Source: Thalassospira profundimaris WP0211 (GTDB lineage Bacteria > Pseudomonadota > Alphaproteobacteria > Rhodospirillales > Thalassospiraceae). From it: a DNA stretch of 64,000 nucleotides. Positions within the stretch are counted from its first letter, which is position 1. Every line of letters begins with the position of its first letter. Below the pieces are notes generated by a model, which made no database searches, was not told where the DNA came from, and worked only from the letters and a program-made list of their open reading frames with translations. Below are positions 18,078 to 28,238 of the stretch, piece by piece. Location of the stretch: assembly GCF_000300275.1 (NCBI RefSeq), contig NZ_AMRN01000003.1, positions 248,001 to 312,000 of the forward strand. The letters run 5' to 3'. A program made the position numbers and the translations under genes.

Positions 18078-19327
18078 TTGCTCTCATACCAGATGCGATA
18101 CAGCGCACCGGCCAGATCATCGGAAACAAGGATCGAGCCATCACGCAATTGGGCAACGTCAACCGGACGTCCAAGATATTCTTCGTTCTCGTCAATCCAG
18201 CCTTCGGCAAATGGTTCGATGGTGGCGTTACCTTCATCGTCAATGAAGGTGACCATCACCCGCGCGCCCACCGGGGTTGTGCGGTTCCACGACCCATGCT
18301 GGGCCGAAAAGATCGCGTTCTTGTATTTGGCGGGGAACATGTTGCCGGTGTAGAAGCTCATGCCAAGGTCGGCGGCATGGGCCACGGTTTCAACCGCAGG
18401 CATGACCACATCATACGGCACTTCCTGACCAGCATATTCATTGGTGCGGACATCACCGCCGCCATACCAAGGATGGCCAAAATGTTGGCCAGCTGCGGTT
18501 TGATGGTTGATCTCGCCGGGCGGGATATCATCGCCCATGCCATCAACCTGGTTATCGGTCCACCACAGCTCACCTGTGACCGGATGGAAGTCATGACCAA
18601 CGGAGTTGCGCACCCCGTATGTGTAGACTTCGCGGCCGGTGCCATCGGTATTGATGCGGATGATGCCACCAATTCCCCACTCGCGATAAAGATCCAGCTT
18701 GTCTTCCGGCGCCACGTTGAATGGCTGACCAAGCGAGATATAAAGTTTCCCGTCCGGGCCGATCTTGCAAACGCGCGCGGTGTGGTTATAGCTTTCCTCG
18801 GCTGGCGGGATCAGATCACCCTGCTTGACCACGTTAAAGGCCGCGACATCCGGGCTTTCATAGAAAAACTCGGCCGCCGGGAATACCAGAACACGGTTCT
18901 GTTCGGCGATATAAAGGAACCCGTCCGACGAGAAGCACGGACCGTTCGGGATGCTAAATCGAAGCGACGGGGCAAAGTCCTTTACCTCGTCGGCGACACG
19001 GTCCTTGTTGCGGTCTGTGACTGACCACACCTTGTCCTTGCGCGTGCCGACAAAGGTCACAACCCCCTGTGGCCCGACGGCAATATGGCGGGCATCGGGG
19101 ACAATGGCATAAAGACCGATCTTGAAACCATCAGGAAGCTTGATGCGCTCAAGGGTCTTTTTGATCCCTTCGGCGTAATCACCACCCTGTTCGATGACGG
19201 TGAATTCTGTCGTTCCGGTTGATTGGAAGTTGGAGAGTTTTTCAAGATTGTCCGGCGCAGGTGCTTGCGCATAGGCGGTTCCGGACATGGCAAGCGCAAT
19301 GCTCGCCATTAGAAGGCGTTTCGTCAT
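18074..19327 (-). CDS. PQQ-dependent sugar dehydrogenase (sorbosone dehydrogenase family)
   Basis: The 417-residue protein from the ATG at 19327 has a signal peptide ending in AYAQ near residue 21 and the six-bladed beta-propeller of soluble-glucose/sorbosone dehydrogenases. Recognisable segments are LPDGFKIGLYA, FVGTRKDKVW, GVRNSVGHDFHPVTGELWWT and the late AQHGSWNRTTPVG. These enzymes oxidise sugars or aldehydes in the periplasm with PQQ; the substrate cannot be read from sequence. A strong GGGAGGA precedes the chosen start. The stop overlaps the cytochrome c gene, forming a dehydrogenase-cytochrome operon. Confidence 0.88.
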   Translation of the reverse strand: MTKRLLMASIALAMSGTAYAQAPAPDNLEKLSNFQSTGTTEFTVIEQGGDYAEGIKKTLERIKLPDGFKIGLYAIVPDARHIAVGPQGVVTFVGTRKDKVWSVTDRNKDRVADEVKDFAPSLRFSIPNGPCFSSDGFLYIAEQNRVLVFPAAEFFYESPDVAAFNVVKQGDLIPPAEESYNHTARVCKIGPDGKLYISLGQPFNVAPEDKLDLYREWGIGGIIRINTDGTGREVYTYGVRNSVGHDFHPVTGELWWTDNQVDGMGDDIPPGEINHQTAAGQHFGHPWYGGGDVRTNEYAGQEVPYDVVMPAVETVAHAADLGMSFYTGNMFPAKYKNAIFSAQHGSWNRTTPVGARVMVTFIDDEGNATIEPFAEGWIDENEEYLGRPVDVAQLRDGSILVSDDLAGALYRIWYESN

Positions 19328-19467
19328 TACGTAGTCCTCCCGATTGTCGCGGATGCCATTGACCGGCATCCGTGCCGCGCGAATTTCACCATTCGCACGG
19401 CTTGTGTATAAGCATTGCGCCTAATCGGGATGAACGTCTAGGTTGATTTCATTATGTGGAATTATTC

Positions 19468-19764
19468 TTAATTGTTTTTGTTAGCCAGTGCGGTTTCGTA
19501 TTCCGCTGGTGTCATGGTTTTGAGTGCCAGCGCATGCAGGCGATCCTTCAGCAACGCATCAAGCGCGCCATATACAAGGCGTTGACGATTGACGCGGTTC
19601 TCGCCTTCGAATTTTTCGGAAACCACAAGAACAGAAAAATGGGACTCGCCACGCGGGTCTGCACCGGCATGACCGGCATGTTTGGACGAATCATCATTGA
19701 TCTGTAGTTCGACCGGGCTGAACTGTTCGGTCAGGATGTCACGGATCTGGTTGGCGACCTGCAT
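19468..19764 (-). CDS. BolA family protein
   Basis: The 98-residue protein has the BolA fold signature, including DDSSKHAGHAG, SHFSVLVVSEKFEG and RQRLVYGALDALL. The conserved helix-loop with His residues supports [2Fe-2S] coordination with a monothiol glutaredoxin, the usual BolA partnership. It is transcribed divergently from the J-domain gene with 160 bp between them, a pairing conserved in alphaproteobacteria. Confidence 0.92.
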   Translation of the reverse strand: MQVANQIRDILTEQFSPVELQINDDSSKHAGHAGADPRGESHFSVLVVSEKFEGENRVNRQRLVYGALDALLKDRLHALALKTMTPAEYETALANKNN

Positions 19765-19924
19765 GGTAAGGGCCTCTGTTTTCTGGTGATGTTTGCAGAT
19801 TGCTGCAAAAACGTTTCTTTACGTCACGTTCTGTCATGCGGTGACCGTTTTTCAAGCCTTTTATCGCATTTAAAGCGCCCGTATGATATTGCGCGCATCG
19901 AATTTTCAGAACATATAGACGCAA

Positions 19925-20575
19925 ATGAACCGAGGACACCGCAACAAGCGCAAGACGCTCTACCATGAAGAACCCGTTCTGCCGGAATGTGACTGGCCGG
20001 AATGTGACGGGCATGGGGAATTCCGTGCGCCCAAGGATCGCAAGTTGCGCGACTATTACAAGTTCTGTCTGGAACATGTCCGCGAATACAACAAGTCCTG
20101 GAACTATTATGCCGGCATGAAGGCCGAGGATATCGAAAACGACATGCGTCGCGATACCCACTGGCAACGCCCGACATGGCAGTTCGGTCATATCCGCGGA
20201 TCAAAAAAACCGTTCAATTTCAAATTCAAGGACGGGTTCGGCTTCTTTAATGAAGACGGCGACCAGACCCATCATGGCCCCGGCGCCGAAGCCAGGGCTA
20301 ATGCCGAGCGCAAACGCAAAAGTGAAGAAGCCCAGCGTCGCGCCGGTGCCATGGGCATGCCTGCCGAACAGCAAGAGGCCATGGCGACCCTTGATCTGGG
20401 CTGGCCCTTCACCCGCGATGAACTCAAGACGAAATACAAGGCACTTTCCAAAAAGTACCACCCTGATGCCAATGGCGGCGACAAGGCGGCCGAGGAACGG
20501 TTCAAGCGGATCAGTGCGGCCTATACGTCACTCACACGCTATATCCGTGATCTTGAAGCGCGTGTGACACTTTAG
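19925..20575 (+). CDS. DnaJ-like protein with C-terminal J domain
   Basis: The 216-residue protein carries a J domain at its C-terminus (about 148-212) with the HPD motif at about 179-181 and the helix IV region RISAAYTSL. The N-terminal part has paired Cys residues (CDWPECDG) and no G/F-rich or zinc region, so it is not a canonical DnaJ. It probably stimulates an Hsp70 ATPase for a specific client. This architecture is encoded beside cobS in many alphaproteobacteria, as here. Confidence 0.88.
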   Translation: MNRGHRNKRKTLYHEEPVLPECDWPECDGHGEFRAPKDRKLRDYYKFCLEHVREYNKSWNYYAGMKAEDIENDMRRDTHWQRPTWQFGHIRGSKKPFNFKFKDGFGFFNEDGDQTHHGPGAEARANAERKRKSEEAQRRAGAMGMPAEQQEAMATLDLGWPFTRDELKTKYKALSKKYHPDANGGDKAAEERFKRISAAYTSLTRYIRDLEARVTL

Positions 20576-20787
20576 CTTTCTGGCTAATTTTCTGCGAAAT
20601 TTGATCAAAACCGGTCTATCTGGTTGCAGTTTGCGTATCTCGAAGGTCTTATCGACCAAACCTTTTGCGATAATAGATATTTTTTGCGCATCTTCCCTTT
20701 GTGTGATGCGTCATAACCGCTATTAATGAGCAAGTTTAACGAAACGACCGCGTCACCAGCGCCGGTCCGAAAAACGCGCGAGTACTT

Positions 20788-21795
20788 ATGAGCCAAGGTT
20801 ACGAAGCGAGCGGTGCAGCGGCAGAACATCCGCTTGATACACCCGACATCACCATTTCCGTCCGTGAAACGTTCGGGATTGATATCGATATGGAAGTCCC
20901 GGCATTCAGTCAGGGCAGCGAACATGTGCCGGCGATTGATCCGACCTATCGTTTTGATCGCGACACCACGATGGCGATCCTGGCGGGTTTTGCCCATAAC
21001 CGCCGCGTGATGATCCAGGGGTATCACGGCACCGGTAAGTCGACCCATATCGAACAGGTGGCAGCGCGTCTGAACTGGCCGTGCGTGCGTGTAAACCTTG
21101 ATAGCCACATCAGCCGTATCGACCTGATCGGTAAGGACGCGATTGTTTTGCGTGATGGCAAACAGATCACCGAATTCCGCGAAGGCATTTTGCCTTGGGC
21201 GCTCAAACGCCCTGTCGCGATGGTGTTTGATGAATATGATGCCGGTCGCCCGGATGTGATGTTCGTGATCCAGCGCGTGCTTGAAGTTGATGGCAAGCTC
21301 ACCCTTCTTGATCAGAACAAGGTCATCCACCCGCATTCGCATTTCCGCCTGTTTGCGACCTCGAACACGGTCGGTCTTGGCGATACCACGGGCCTTTACC
21401 ACGGTACTCAGCAGATCAACCAGGCCCAGATGGACCGTTGGTCGATCATTGCGACGTTGAATTATCTGTCGGTCGAAGACGAAACCAACATCGTCACCGC
21501 CAAGGTTCCGGCATTTGATACTGCCGAAGGCCGCCAGAAGATCGAGGCAATGGTTGCCCTTGCCAACCTGACACGTCAGGGCTTTGTAGCCGGTGATATC
21601 TCAACCGTCATGAGTCCGCGTACCGTGATCACGCTTGCCGAAAACGCCAAGATTTTTGGCGACGTTTCCTATGCCTTCCGCGTAACGTTCCTTAACCGTT
21701 GCGATGAAGTCGAACGTCCGATTTTGGCGGAATATTACCAGCGTTGCTTTGGTGAAGAACTGCCTGAGGAAGCCATTAATGTAATGGTCCGCTAA
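20788..21795 (+). CDS. cobS: Cobaltochelatase subunit CobS
   Basis: CobS is the AAA+ ATPase of the aerobic cobaltochelatase, which inserts Co2+ into hydrogenobyrinic acid a,c-diamide together with CobT and CobN. The 335-residue protein has Walker A GYHGTGKS at about 78-85, Walker B MVFDEYDAG near 150, and the sensor stretch FATSNTVGLGDTTG, all typical of CobS. CobT follows three bases after its stop. CobN is not in the window. Confidence 0.95.
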   Translation: MSQGYEASGAAAEHPLDTPDITISVRETFGIDIDMEVPAFSQGSEHVPAIDPTYRFDRDTTMAILAGFAHNRRVMIQGYHGTGKSTHIEQVAARLNWPCVRVNLDSHISRIDLIGKDAIVLRDGKQITEFREGILPWALKRPVAMVFDEYDAGRPDVMFVIQRVLEVDGKLTLLDQNKVIHPHSHFRLFATSNTVGLGDTTGLYHGTQQINQAQMDRWSIIATLNYLSVEDETNIVTAKVPAFDTAEGRQKIEAMVALANLTRQGFVAGDISTVMSPRTVITLAENAKIFGDVSYAFRVTFLNRCDEVERPILAEYYQRCFGEELPEEAINVMVR

Positions 21796-21798
21796 GGC

Positions 21799-23772
21799 GT
21801 GGCTCTTAAGCAGATTGGCGAACTGGTTCCACAAGCGAGTAGTGCGATGAAGAATGATGAGGCTCTTTCCGGCTTCTTGCGCGGCACGGCAGCGACGTTT
21901 CGTGCGCTTGCCGGGCGCAATGATCTGGAAGTCGGCTTTGTCAAAGGCGGGCGTCCGGGCGGCTATGGTGAACATGTGCGTTTGCCGATGCCCAAACAGT
22001 CCATGCCCAAGGATGAAGTCGCCGATCTGCGCGGTGTTGCCGATGGCTGGGCGCTTAAGATGCGTCACCATGATGCGACCCTGCACGCCAAGCGCATGCC
22101 CGAAACCGCCGAGGCTCAGGCTGTTTACGATGCGCTTGAAACTGCTCGTGTCGAAGCAGTTGGTTCGCGGTATTTCCCCGGTGTGCGCAAAAACCTTCGC
22201 GAACATGCCGAACAGGATTGCCATGCCAAGAACTATCACCGTGTGACCTCACGCGACGATGCCCCCTTTGCTGATGCCATCGGCATGCTGGCGCGTGAAA
22301 TCTTTACCGGTGAAAAGGCCCCTGAATCCGCCGGTCCGCTGATTGACCTGTGGCGTTCACATATCGAAGAAAATGCCGGTTCAGACCTGAGCAACCTGCG
22401 CGATCTGCTCGATGACCAGGATGCCTTTGCACGCGGCATGCGCAAATTGCTTGATCACCTTTCGCTTGAAGACGACCTCGATGATGCCCCGCCCGAACAG
22501 GAAGGCGAGGATGACGAGCAAAAAGACGGCGAAAACGACCCCGATCAGGAAGACATGGAAAGTCAGGGCGGCCAGCAGGGCCAGAATGACGATTCCGAAC
22601 CTGATGGCAGCGATGATCAAACCGACGCCGGTTCCGAAGAAGCCGAAGCCGGTGAAGGCGACATCGACGACCAGCAGCTTGAAGCCATGTCGCAGGAAGA
22701 AAAGCCTGCCGGACCGGGCGAGCAGCCGGAATTTGATGGCCGCAACGAGCCGGTCGAACGCGGCTATGAACCGTTTACCCGCGAATTTGACGAGGTCGTC
22801 ACCGCAGATGATCTGTGTGAAAACCTCGAACTGTCGCGTCTGCGCGCCATGCTTGATAAGCAGCTGGCCAATCTTCAGAACGTGGTTTCCAAGCTTGCCA
22901 ACCGTCTGCAACGCCGCCTGATGGCGCAGCAGAACCGTGGGTGGGACTTCGACCTTGAAGAAGGCATTCTTGATGCCGCCAAGCTGGCCCGCATCGTCTC
23001 GACCCCGTCGACGTCACTGTCGTTCAAGCAGGAACAGGATACCGATTTCCGCGATACGGTGGTGACGCTTCTGATCGATAATTCCGGCTCCATGCGCGGC
23101 CGTCCGATCACGATTGCCGCCCTGTCGGCTGATATTCTGGCCCGTACGCTGGAACGTTGTGGCGTTAAGGTCGAAATCCTTGGTTTCACCACCCGTCAGT
23201 GGAAAGGTGGCCAGTCGCGCGAAAGCTGGGTCGAGGCCGGAAAACCGCCGAAGCCCGGTCGTCTGAACGATCTGCGGCACATCATCTACAAGGCTGCTGA
23301 TACGCCGTGGCGTCGGGCGCGCAAGAACCTTGGTCTGATGCTGCGCGAAGGGCTGCTTAAGGAAAACATCGACGGCGAAGCACTGCTTTGGGCGCATGAA
23401 CGTCTTCTGGGTCGTACCGAACAACGCCGGATCATGATGGTGATTTCCGATGGTGCGCCGGTCGATGACTCGACCCTTTCGGTCAATTCCGGAAACTATC
23501 TGGAACGCCATCTGCGCGAAGTGATCGAATGGATCGAAACCAGATCACCGGTCGAACTTCTGGCGATCGGTATCGGCCATGACGTGACGCGCTATTACCG
23601 TCGTGCGGTCACGATCAACGATCCGGAAGAACTCGGTGGCACCATGCTGCGTGAATTGTCCGACCTGTTTGACGAACAAGGCGCGCGTCAACCCAAACGC
23701 CCGATGCGCCATGTGCCCGCCGATAACGCGCAGGCCCGCGATCACGCCACAGGCGATCGCGACCGCTGGTAA
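21799..23772 (+). CDS. cobT: Cobaltochelatase subunit CobT
   Basis: CobT forms with CobS the chaperone-like complex of the aerobic cobaltochelatase. The 657-residue protein has an N-terminal CobT domain (about 10-225), a long Asp/Glu/Gln-rich acidic linker (about 225-330) and a C-terminal von Willebrand A domain with the MIDAS motif DNSGSMRG at about residue 427. The GTG at 21799 lies three bases after cobS; an ATG sixteen codons later is an alternative start. Confidence 0.95.
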   Translation: MALKQIGELVPQASSAMKNDEALSGFLRGTAATFRALAGRNDLEVGFVKGGRPGGYGEHVRLPMPKQSMPKDEVADLRGVADGWALKMRHHDATLHAKRMPETAEAQAVYDALETARVEAVGSRYFPGVRKNLREHAEQDCHAKNYHRVTSRDDAPFADAIGMLAREIFTGEKAPESAGPLIDLWRSHIEENAGSDLSNLRDLLDDQDAFARGMRKLLDHLSLEDDLDDAPPEQEGEDDEQKDGENDPDQEDMESQGGQQGQNDDSEPDGSDDQTDAGSEEAEAGEGDIDDQQLEAMSQEEKPAGPGEQPEFDGRNEPVERGYEPFTREFDEVVTADDLCENLELSRLRAMLDKQLANLQNVVSKLANRLQRRLMAQQNRGWDFDLEEGILDAAKLARIVSTPSTSLSFKQEQDTDFRDTVVTLLIDNSGSMRGRPITIAALSADILARTLERCGVKVEILGFTTRQWKGGQSRESWVEAGKPPKPGRLNDLRHIIYKAADTPWRRARKNLGLMLREGLLKENIDGEALLWAHERLLGRTEQRRIMMVISDGAPVDDSTLSVNSGNYLERHLREVIEWIETRSPVELLAIGIGHDVTRYYRRAVTINDPEELGGTMLRELSDLFDEQGARQPKRPMRHVPADNAQARDHATGDRDRW

Positions 23773-23791
23773 GGGCAGGGGTGCTTGAAGG

Positions 23792-24631
23792 ATGACCGCG
23801 ATCACCCGCTTTGCACCAAGCCCGACCGGATATCTTCATCTCGGCCATGCGGCCTCGGCCCTGTTTTCTGCAAAACAGGCCGGGCCGGATGGCCGTTTTC
23901 TTTTGCGGATCGAAGATATCGACCAAACCCGGTGCCGCCCGGAATATCTTGATGCGATCTATGAAGATCTCGCCTGGCTTGACCTTGAATGGGAAGTGCC
24001 GGTCCGGGTGCAGTCCGATTACTTCGCCGATTATCAAGCGGTGCTGGATCGCTTGTCGGATATGGAATTGCTCTATCCGTGCTTTTGCACCCGCAAGGAT
24101 ATTCAGGCAGAAATAGCCCGCATCGGCAACGCACCACACGGCCCGGATGGCGCGCTTTATCCCGGTACCTGCCGACAGTGTTCGCCAACCGAACGCAAGG
24201 ATCGCATTGCGGCCGGTGAAAGCTATGCACTTCGCCTTGATATGGCTGCGGCGATCAAACGGGTCGGCAAGGAACTGACATGGTTTGATCGCGCTGCGGG
24301 CAAACAGATCGCCACCCCGGAAATCTTTGGTGATGTAGTTCTGGCGCGCAAGGATACCCCGACCAGCTATCATATCTCGGTTACCCATGATGATGATCTG
24401 CAGGGCATAACCCTCGTCACCCGCGGTGAGGATCTGTTTTTTGCCAGCCACCTGCATCGTTTGTTGCAGGAATTGCTGGGCTATGACGTGCCGGAATATC
24501 ACCATCACGGGCTTCTGACCGGGCCGGATGGCAAACGCTTTGCCAAGCGTGACAAATCCAGGACGCTCAGATCCATGCGCGAAGAAGGGATGTTGTCCGC
24601 CGACGTGATCAAACTGGCTGATCAATTCTGA
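23792..24631 (+). CDS. gluQ: Glutamyl-Q tRNA(Asp) synthetase
   Basis: GluQRS is a truncated glutamyl-tRNA synthetase that attaches glutamate to queuosine in the tRNA(Asp) anticodon. The 279-residue protein has FAPSPTGYLHLGH (HIGH motif, about 16-19) and a KMSKS-like KRFAKRDKS. The zinc ligands sit in CFCTRKD and YPGTCR, and it lacks the anticodon-binding domain of GltX, as expected. It starts 20 bp after cobT, so it may be read through from that operon. Confidence 0.93.
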   Translation: MTAITRFAPSPTGYLHLGHAASALFSAKQAGPDGRFLLRIEDIDQTRCRPEYLDAIYEDLAWLDLEWEVPVRVQSDYFADYQAVLDRLSDMELLYPCFCTRKDIQAEIARIGNAPHGPDGALYPGTCRQCSPTERKDRIAAGESYALRLDMAAAIKRVGKELTWFDRAAGKQIATPEIFGDVVLARKDTPTSYHISVTHDDDLQGITLVTRGEDLFFASHLHRLLQELLGYDVPEYHHHGLLTGPDGKRFAKRDKSRTLRSMREEGMLSADVIKLADQF

Positions 24632-24738
24632 TTGACCGGGGCTCGGCGGTGATCTCTTAGTAAGCCTTAATATTTTGTGTTTTTCATATTCCCGTTGTCG
24701 TTGATTATTACCTCCGTATAGGATGTTTTGATCGAACG

Positions 24739-26829
24739 ATGATGTCGGGGGCACAAGACCAGATGAAAAAAGATGCTGGCTTGGTTAGGGGAATTGCGAA
24801 ACGCATTCTCGACCCGGGCATAGAAATGAGTACCGGGGAAGAGTTGAACGGAAAGGTTCAGCGAGACCTTCTTGATCTGGCCTATCGCAATAACTGGGCT
24901 AACATTCTGGTCAATCTGGCCGCTGGCACCAGCATGGTTGCGATGTTCTGGCTGCGCGGCGATTTGCGCGCCGAAACCGTTATCTGGCTTCTGGCCGTCA
25001 CCTTGATTTGCAGCATTCGGCTTTGGGGTGGGTATCTCTATCACCTGACGCGTGAAAACAGTACGGAGCTCTCCTCTGATCTGCTTCGAAAATGGCGCTT
25101 TCGCTATCAGATCGGGGTGATTGTCACCGGACTGCTATGGTCCATGGTTGGTGCGATTGAAATTCCCGCTGTTCAGGGCGAAAGCCAGTTTCTGACCATG
25201 ATCATCATTGCCGGTATGGCTGGGGGTGCCACGGGTATTCTTGCTCCTGTCTTCCTCGTCGGGCGCTTTTATCTGTGTGCGCTGCTATTGCCGCCAGCCG
25301 TGATCCTGTCGGTGATGGGGGATGCGAACTATATCCTGTCCGCCTTGGCGCTGGTGTTCCTGCTGGTGATGCTGGTTACACATCGCAACAATCACGCGGT
25401 TCTTTTCAGATCTTTTGTCCTCAAGCATCAAAATCAGGGGCTGGTCGAAGACCTAAGGCAGAAAAACCGGATTACCGAAAACTGGAATGCCACCCTTGAA
25501 GCGCGGGTCGAACAGCGCACAGAGGAGCTGCGCAATCTGGTCGAACACGATGCCCTGACCGGTATTCTTAACCGTGACGGGATTGTCGCGTGGTTCGAGC
25601 ACAAAAAGAGATCGGACGCGCTTCTGGATTACGCTGTGCTGTTTATTGATCTCGACCGGTTCAAACAGATCAATGATGGCCTCAGTCACGCGATTGGTGA
25701 TGAAGTTCTGCGTGCTGTCAGCATGCGGCTTCGGGAATGTGTTGATGACCGCCATGCGTTGGGGCGTTGGGGCGGGGATGAGTTTCTGATCGTTCTGGCC
25801 GCCCCGCATGAAGAGCTTCACCCACTGGTCGAAACCACGGTTGAACTGGCTCAGCGCGCGGTTAATCAGCCGATCAATATTGTCGGTCATACACTGCATG
25901 TCGGGTTCAGTACCGGCGTTGCCTTTTCATCCGGACGTAATCCGTCGATATCGGAACTGATCCACTGGGCGGATCTGGCCGCGGCCGAGGTCAAGCGATC
26001 CGGTCGTGGCAGTGTGCATAACTACGACAAGATGCTGCTGACGGAACAGGAACGTCGCCTGAGCGTGACACAGGCGCTGCGACGGGCGCTGAGTGCCGAT
26101 GAATTTTATATCGAGTACCAGCCGGTCATTGATGCAACCCGTGGCGACATCATTGCCTACGAGGCGCTTTTACGCTGGAACAGCGCGGTGCTTGGTACTG
26201 TTCCACCCGATGAATTCATTCCGATTGCCGAGGAAAGTGCGCTCATCGTTGATATCGGGGAATGGTGCATGCGGCGCGCCTGCCAGACCCTCCATGACAA
26301 TACCGAGATTCCGGTTACCACGAAAATTGCCATCAACGTCTCGATCCGTCAGATCGTGATGCCGAATTTTCCCGATATGGTTTCGCGCATCCTGCCGGAA
26401 ACTGGTCTTGCATCAAATCGGTTGGTTTTGGAAGTCACGGAATCGATCTTTGAAAAACGCCAGACGTCCCAGATTTCCGCCGTGCTTGATCATCTGCACG
26501 CGATGGAAGTTGGTATTCATATTGATGATTTCGGGACCGGGTATTCATCCTTGTCGCGCCTGCATGAAATTCATGTGGATGCGGTCAAGATCGACAAGTC
26601 CTTTGTCTTGTCGATGGATGAAAATGCCCGCGTGGTGATCGAGGCGGCAATCCTGATCGCTCATCGCTTTGGTCTTAAGGTCATTGCCGAGGGGATCGAG
26701 ACGCCGCAACAGCGTGCGGAACTCCACGCGATGGGGGTAGATGCCTATCAGGGATATTTCTTTGCCCGTCCGGGGCAACTCCCGTGTCGCGACATTCACT
26801 GGCAAACTGATCCGGATTTGCCGACCTGA
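24739..26829 (+). CDS. Membrane GGDEF-EAL cyclic-di-GMP signalling protein
   Basis: The 696-residue protein has an N-terminal membrane region of about five helices (about 50-225), a short coiled stretch, a GGDEF domain (about 255-425) with intact GRWGGDEFLIVL, and an EAL domain (about 440-690) with YEALLRW, IAINVSIRQ, LEVTES, IHIDDFGTGYSSL, VKIDKSF and IAEGIET. Both domains keep catalytic residues, so it could make and degrade c-di-GMP, the balance set by the membrane sensor. Several ATG codons near 24739-24826 make the exact start uncertain. Confidence 0.9.
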   Translation: MMSGAQDQMKKDAGLVRGIAKRILDPGIEMSTGEELNGKVQRDLLDLAYRNNWANILVNLAAGTSMVAMFWLRGDLRAETVIWLLAVTLICSIRLWGGYLYHLTRENSTELSSDLLRKWRFRYQIGVIVTGLLWSMVGAIEIPAVQGESQFLTMIIIAGMAGGATGILAPVFLVGRFYLCALLLPPAVILSVMGDANYILSALALVFLLVMLVTHRNNHAVLFRSFVLKHQNQGLVEDLRQKNRITENWNATLEARVEQRTEELRNLVEHDALTGILNRDGIVAWFEHKKRSDALLDYAVLFIDLDRFKQINDGLSHAIGDEVLRAVSMRLRECVDDRHALGRWGGDEFLIVLAAPHEELHPLVETTVELAQRAVNQPINIVGHTLHVGFSTGVAFSSGRNPSISELIHWADLAAAEVKRSGRGSVHNYDKMLLTEQERRLSVTQALRRALSADEFYIEYQPVIDATRGDIIAYEALLRWNSAVLGTVPPDEFIPIAEESALIVDIGEWCMRRACQTLHDNTEIPVTTKIAINVSIRQIVMPNFPDMVSRILPETGLASNRLVLEVTESIFEKRQTSQISAVLDHLHAMEVGIHIDDFGTGYSSLSRLHEIHVDAVKIDKSFVLSMDENARVVIEAAILIAHRFGLKVIAEGIETPQQRAELHAMGVDAYQGYFFARPGQLPCRDIHWQTDPDLPT

Positions 26830-26852
26830 GGCTGTTTCTTTGGAGCTGGCGC

Positions 26853-26889
26853 AAAAAAAAACGGCCTGCCGTAAGCGTGGCAAGCCGTT
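26853..26889 (-). terminator. Intrinsic terminator for small membrane gene
   Basis: An 11-bp stem with one mismatch (26860-26870 with 26879-26889) and an 8-base loop is followed, on the minus strand, by eight T residues (26853-26860). It lies just after the stop of the 62-residue membrane protein gene and could also slow plus-strand transcription from the GGDEF-EAL gene. Confidence 0.75.
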
Positions 26890-26917
26890 CACAGTCCTGT
26901 TCTGCTGGGGGACAGAA

Positions 26918-27106
26918 TCAGCGGCTAAAATCAATCAGAACAAGGAAGCTGACCGGCACAAGCGCCAGCGCGACATAAATCCAGAAGGATGCGATCGGAA
27001 CGCCGAACGCGGCAAGAACATAACCGGCAAGATAAAGTGCCAAGCCGATTACAGCGACCAGCAGAATGCCCAAAAGCGGCAGAGAAACTTTGCTATCTGA
27101 TTTCAT
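26918..27106 (-). CDS. Small two-helix membrane protein, 62 aa
   Basis: The 62-residue product has a short charged N-terminus (MKSDSKVSLP) and two hydrophobic helices (about 9-33 and 38-57) with Gly/Ala-rich faces. No family is recognised. It is followed by a strong intrinsic terminator on its own strand, which supports transcription as a monocistronic unit. Confidence 0.65.
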   Translation of the reverse strand: MKSDSKVSLPLLGILLVAVIGLALYLAGYVLAAFGVPIASFWIYVALALVPVSFLVLIDFSR

Positions 27107-27554
27107 GTCCCGTCATGCTCCCGAAACGGATTTCTTAACTCATGGTGTCGAACCTACCATGCTGTGCGCGTAGGCGTTTTGATCCGTATCAATAAACGCG
27201 ACAGATTGAATCCAAAGGCTGTTGCAGGCATCAAGCAGGGTACTCTTATTATATAAACACAGAGAATCGATTGTTCGCCCTGTGTCAGAATGGCGCAATT
27301 GCCTGTAAATGGGGTCTTTGTTATTGTCGCCCCGGTTTGGAAAACATCAGATTCCGTGCGGTTGAGTTGGGCAAATACCGGCACAAACCAAGGATTATCG
27401 TCAAAACAGCTCTGATAAGCGTTTTTGTCGCGGTTTTCGGTTGATGAAGGCTTGACGGCATGGGTTAGAGGCGGTAATAACCCGCTTCCAAGCGCGGGCC
27501 TGCATGTTCAGGCCAAGCGTCCTTTTGCGAATTTATAGACCAGGAGATCAGGTC
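27107..27554. other. Intergenic region upstream of rpmB
   Basis: About 450 bases without a convincing gene separate the small membrane gene (minus) from rpmB (plus). The right end holds the rpmB promoter candidate. A 14-bp sequence, TCAATAAACGCGAC, at 27189-27202 recurs at 28051-28064 on the other side of rpmB. Confidence 0.5.
27452..27480 (+). promoter_or_regulatory. Sigma-70-type promoter candidate for rpmB
   Basis: TTGACG (27452-27457) and TAATAA (27475-27480) are separated by 17 bases, about 75 bp before the rpmB start. The -35 match is strong and the -10 match is moderate. Confidence 0.5.
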
Positions 27555-27848
27555 ATGGCACGTCGCTGCCCGGTATCCGGCAAAGGCGTTTTGGTCGGCA
27601 TGAATGTGAGCCACGCCCACAATCGTACCAAACGTCGTTTCCTCCCGAACCTGCAGCCGACCTCGCTGCTTAGTGAGTCGCTCGGTCGTTCGGTGCGTCT
27701 GCGTCTGACCACCAATGCTGTCCGCACCATCGAAAAACGTGGTGGTCTGGATGCGTATCTGCTCAGCACTGCAAATGCAAAGCTGCCGGCAGATTTGGTG
27801 AAAATCAAACGCCAGGTCGCCAAAGCTGTTGAAGCAAAAGCTGCCTAA
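27555..27848 (+). CDS. rpmB: 50S ribosomal protein L28
   Basis: The 97-residue product begins MARRCPVSGKGVLVGMNVSH and contains RTKRRFLPNLQ, both diagnostic for bacterial L28. The ATG at 27555 is preceded by CAGGAG; the frame is open another 17 codons upstream but without L28 similarity. The C-terminal Lys/Ala extension is typical of alphaproteobacteria. A strong terminator follows. Confidence 0.97.
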   Translation: MARRCPVSGKGVLVGMNVSHAHNRTKRRFLPNLQPTSLLSESLGRSVRLRLTTNAVRTIEKRGGLDAYLLSTANAKLPADLVKIKRQVAKAVEAKAA

Positions 27849-27881
27849 TTAAGGCTTCTGCTTTACAGACAGAATTTACGA

Positions 27882-27915
27882 AGGCTCGCTTTTTAGCGGG
27901 CCTTTCGTTTTTTTC
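27882..27915 (+). terminator. Intrinsic terminator of rpmB
   Basis: AAGGCTCGC pairs with GCGGGCCTT (27882-27890 with 27896-27904) around a short T-rich loop, followed by TTCG and a run of seven T residues. It lies 34 bp after the rpmB stop. Confidence 0.85.
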
Positions 27916-28238
27916 GGCTCTGGGCTTGGGCAACCGATGCATCGGTTCGGGGACAGCAGACAGGCTGCCAGACATCGTCGGGCGGCTTTTTTTGTGCCGT
28001 GCCGTACTGCAGTTATCCAAGGGTTCCTTAGGTTGGGCAAGGGTACTGTCTCAATAAACGCGACTCGGCAGAACACGAGCTTTGCGCTTTTGGAAATTTG
28101 CTCTATACTTTGCTCTATCAGTGGTTTACGTCGCCGTGTCGCCCGGTTTGGTGAAACGTCATGATATGTTCATCAACAGCGATTCCCGGACCTGCTAAAT
28201 AAGGCAAGCGACTCGGTAAACACGGTGGAGCGGATGGT
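27916..28238. other. Intergenic region before HNH gene
   Basis: No gene is seen. It contains a perfect 16-bp palindrome, AACCGATGCATCGGTT, at 27932-27947 and the second copy of the 14-bp sequence also found upstream of rpmB (28051-28064). A TTTGCTCTAT direct repeat lies near 28098-28120 in what is probably the HNH gene promoter region. Confidence 0.45.
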
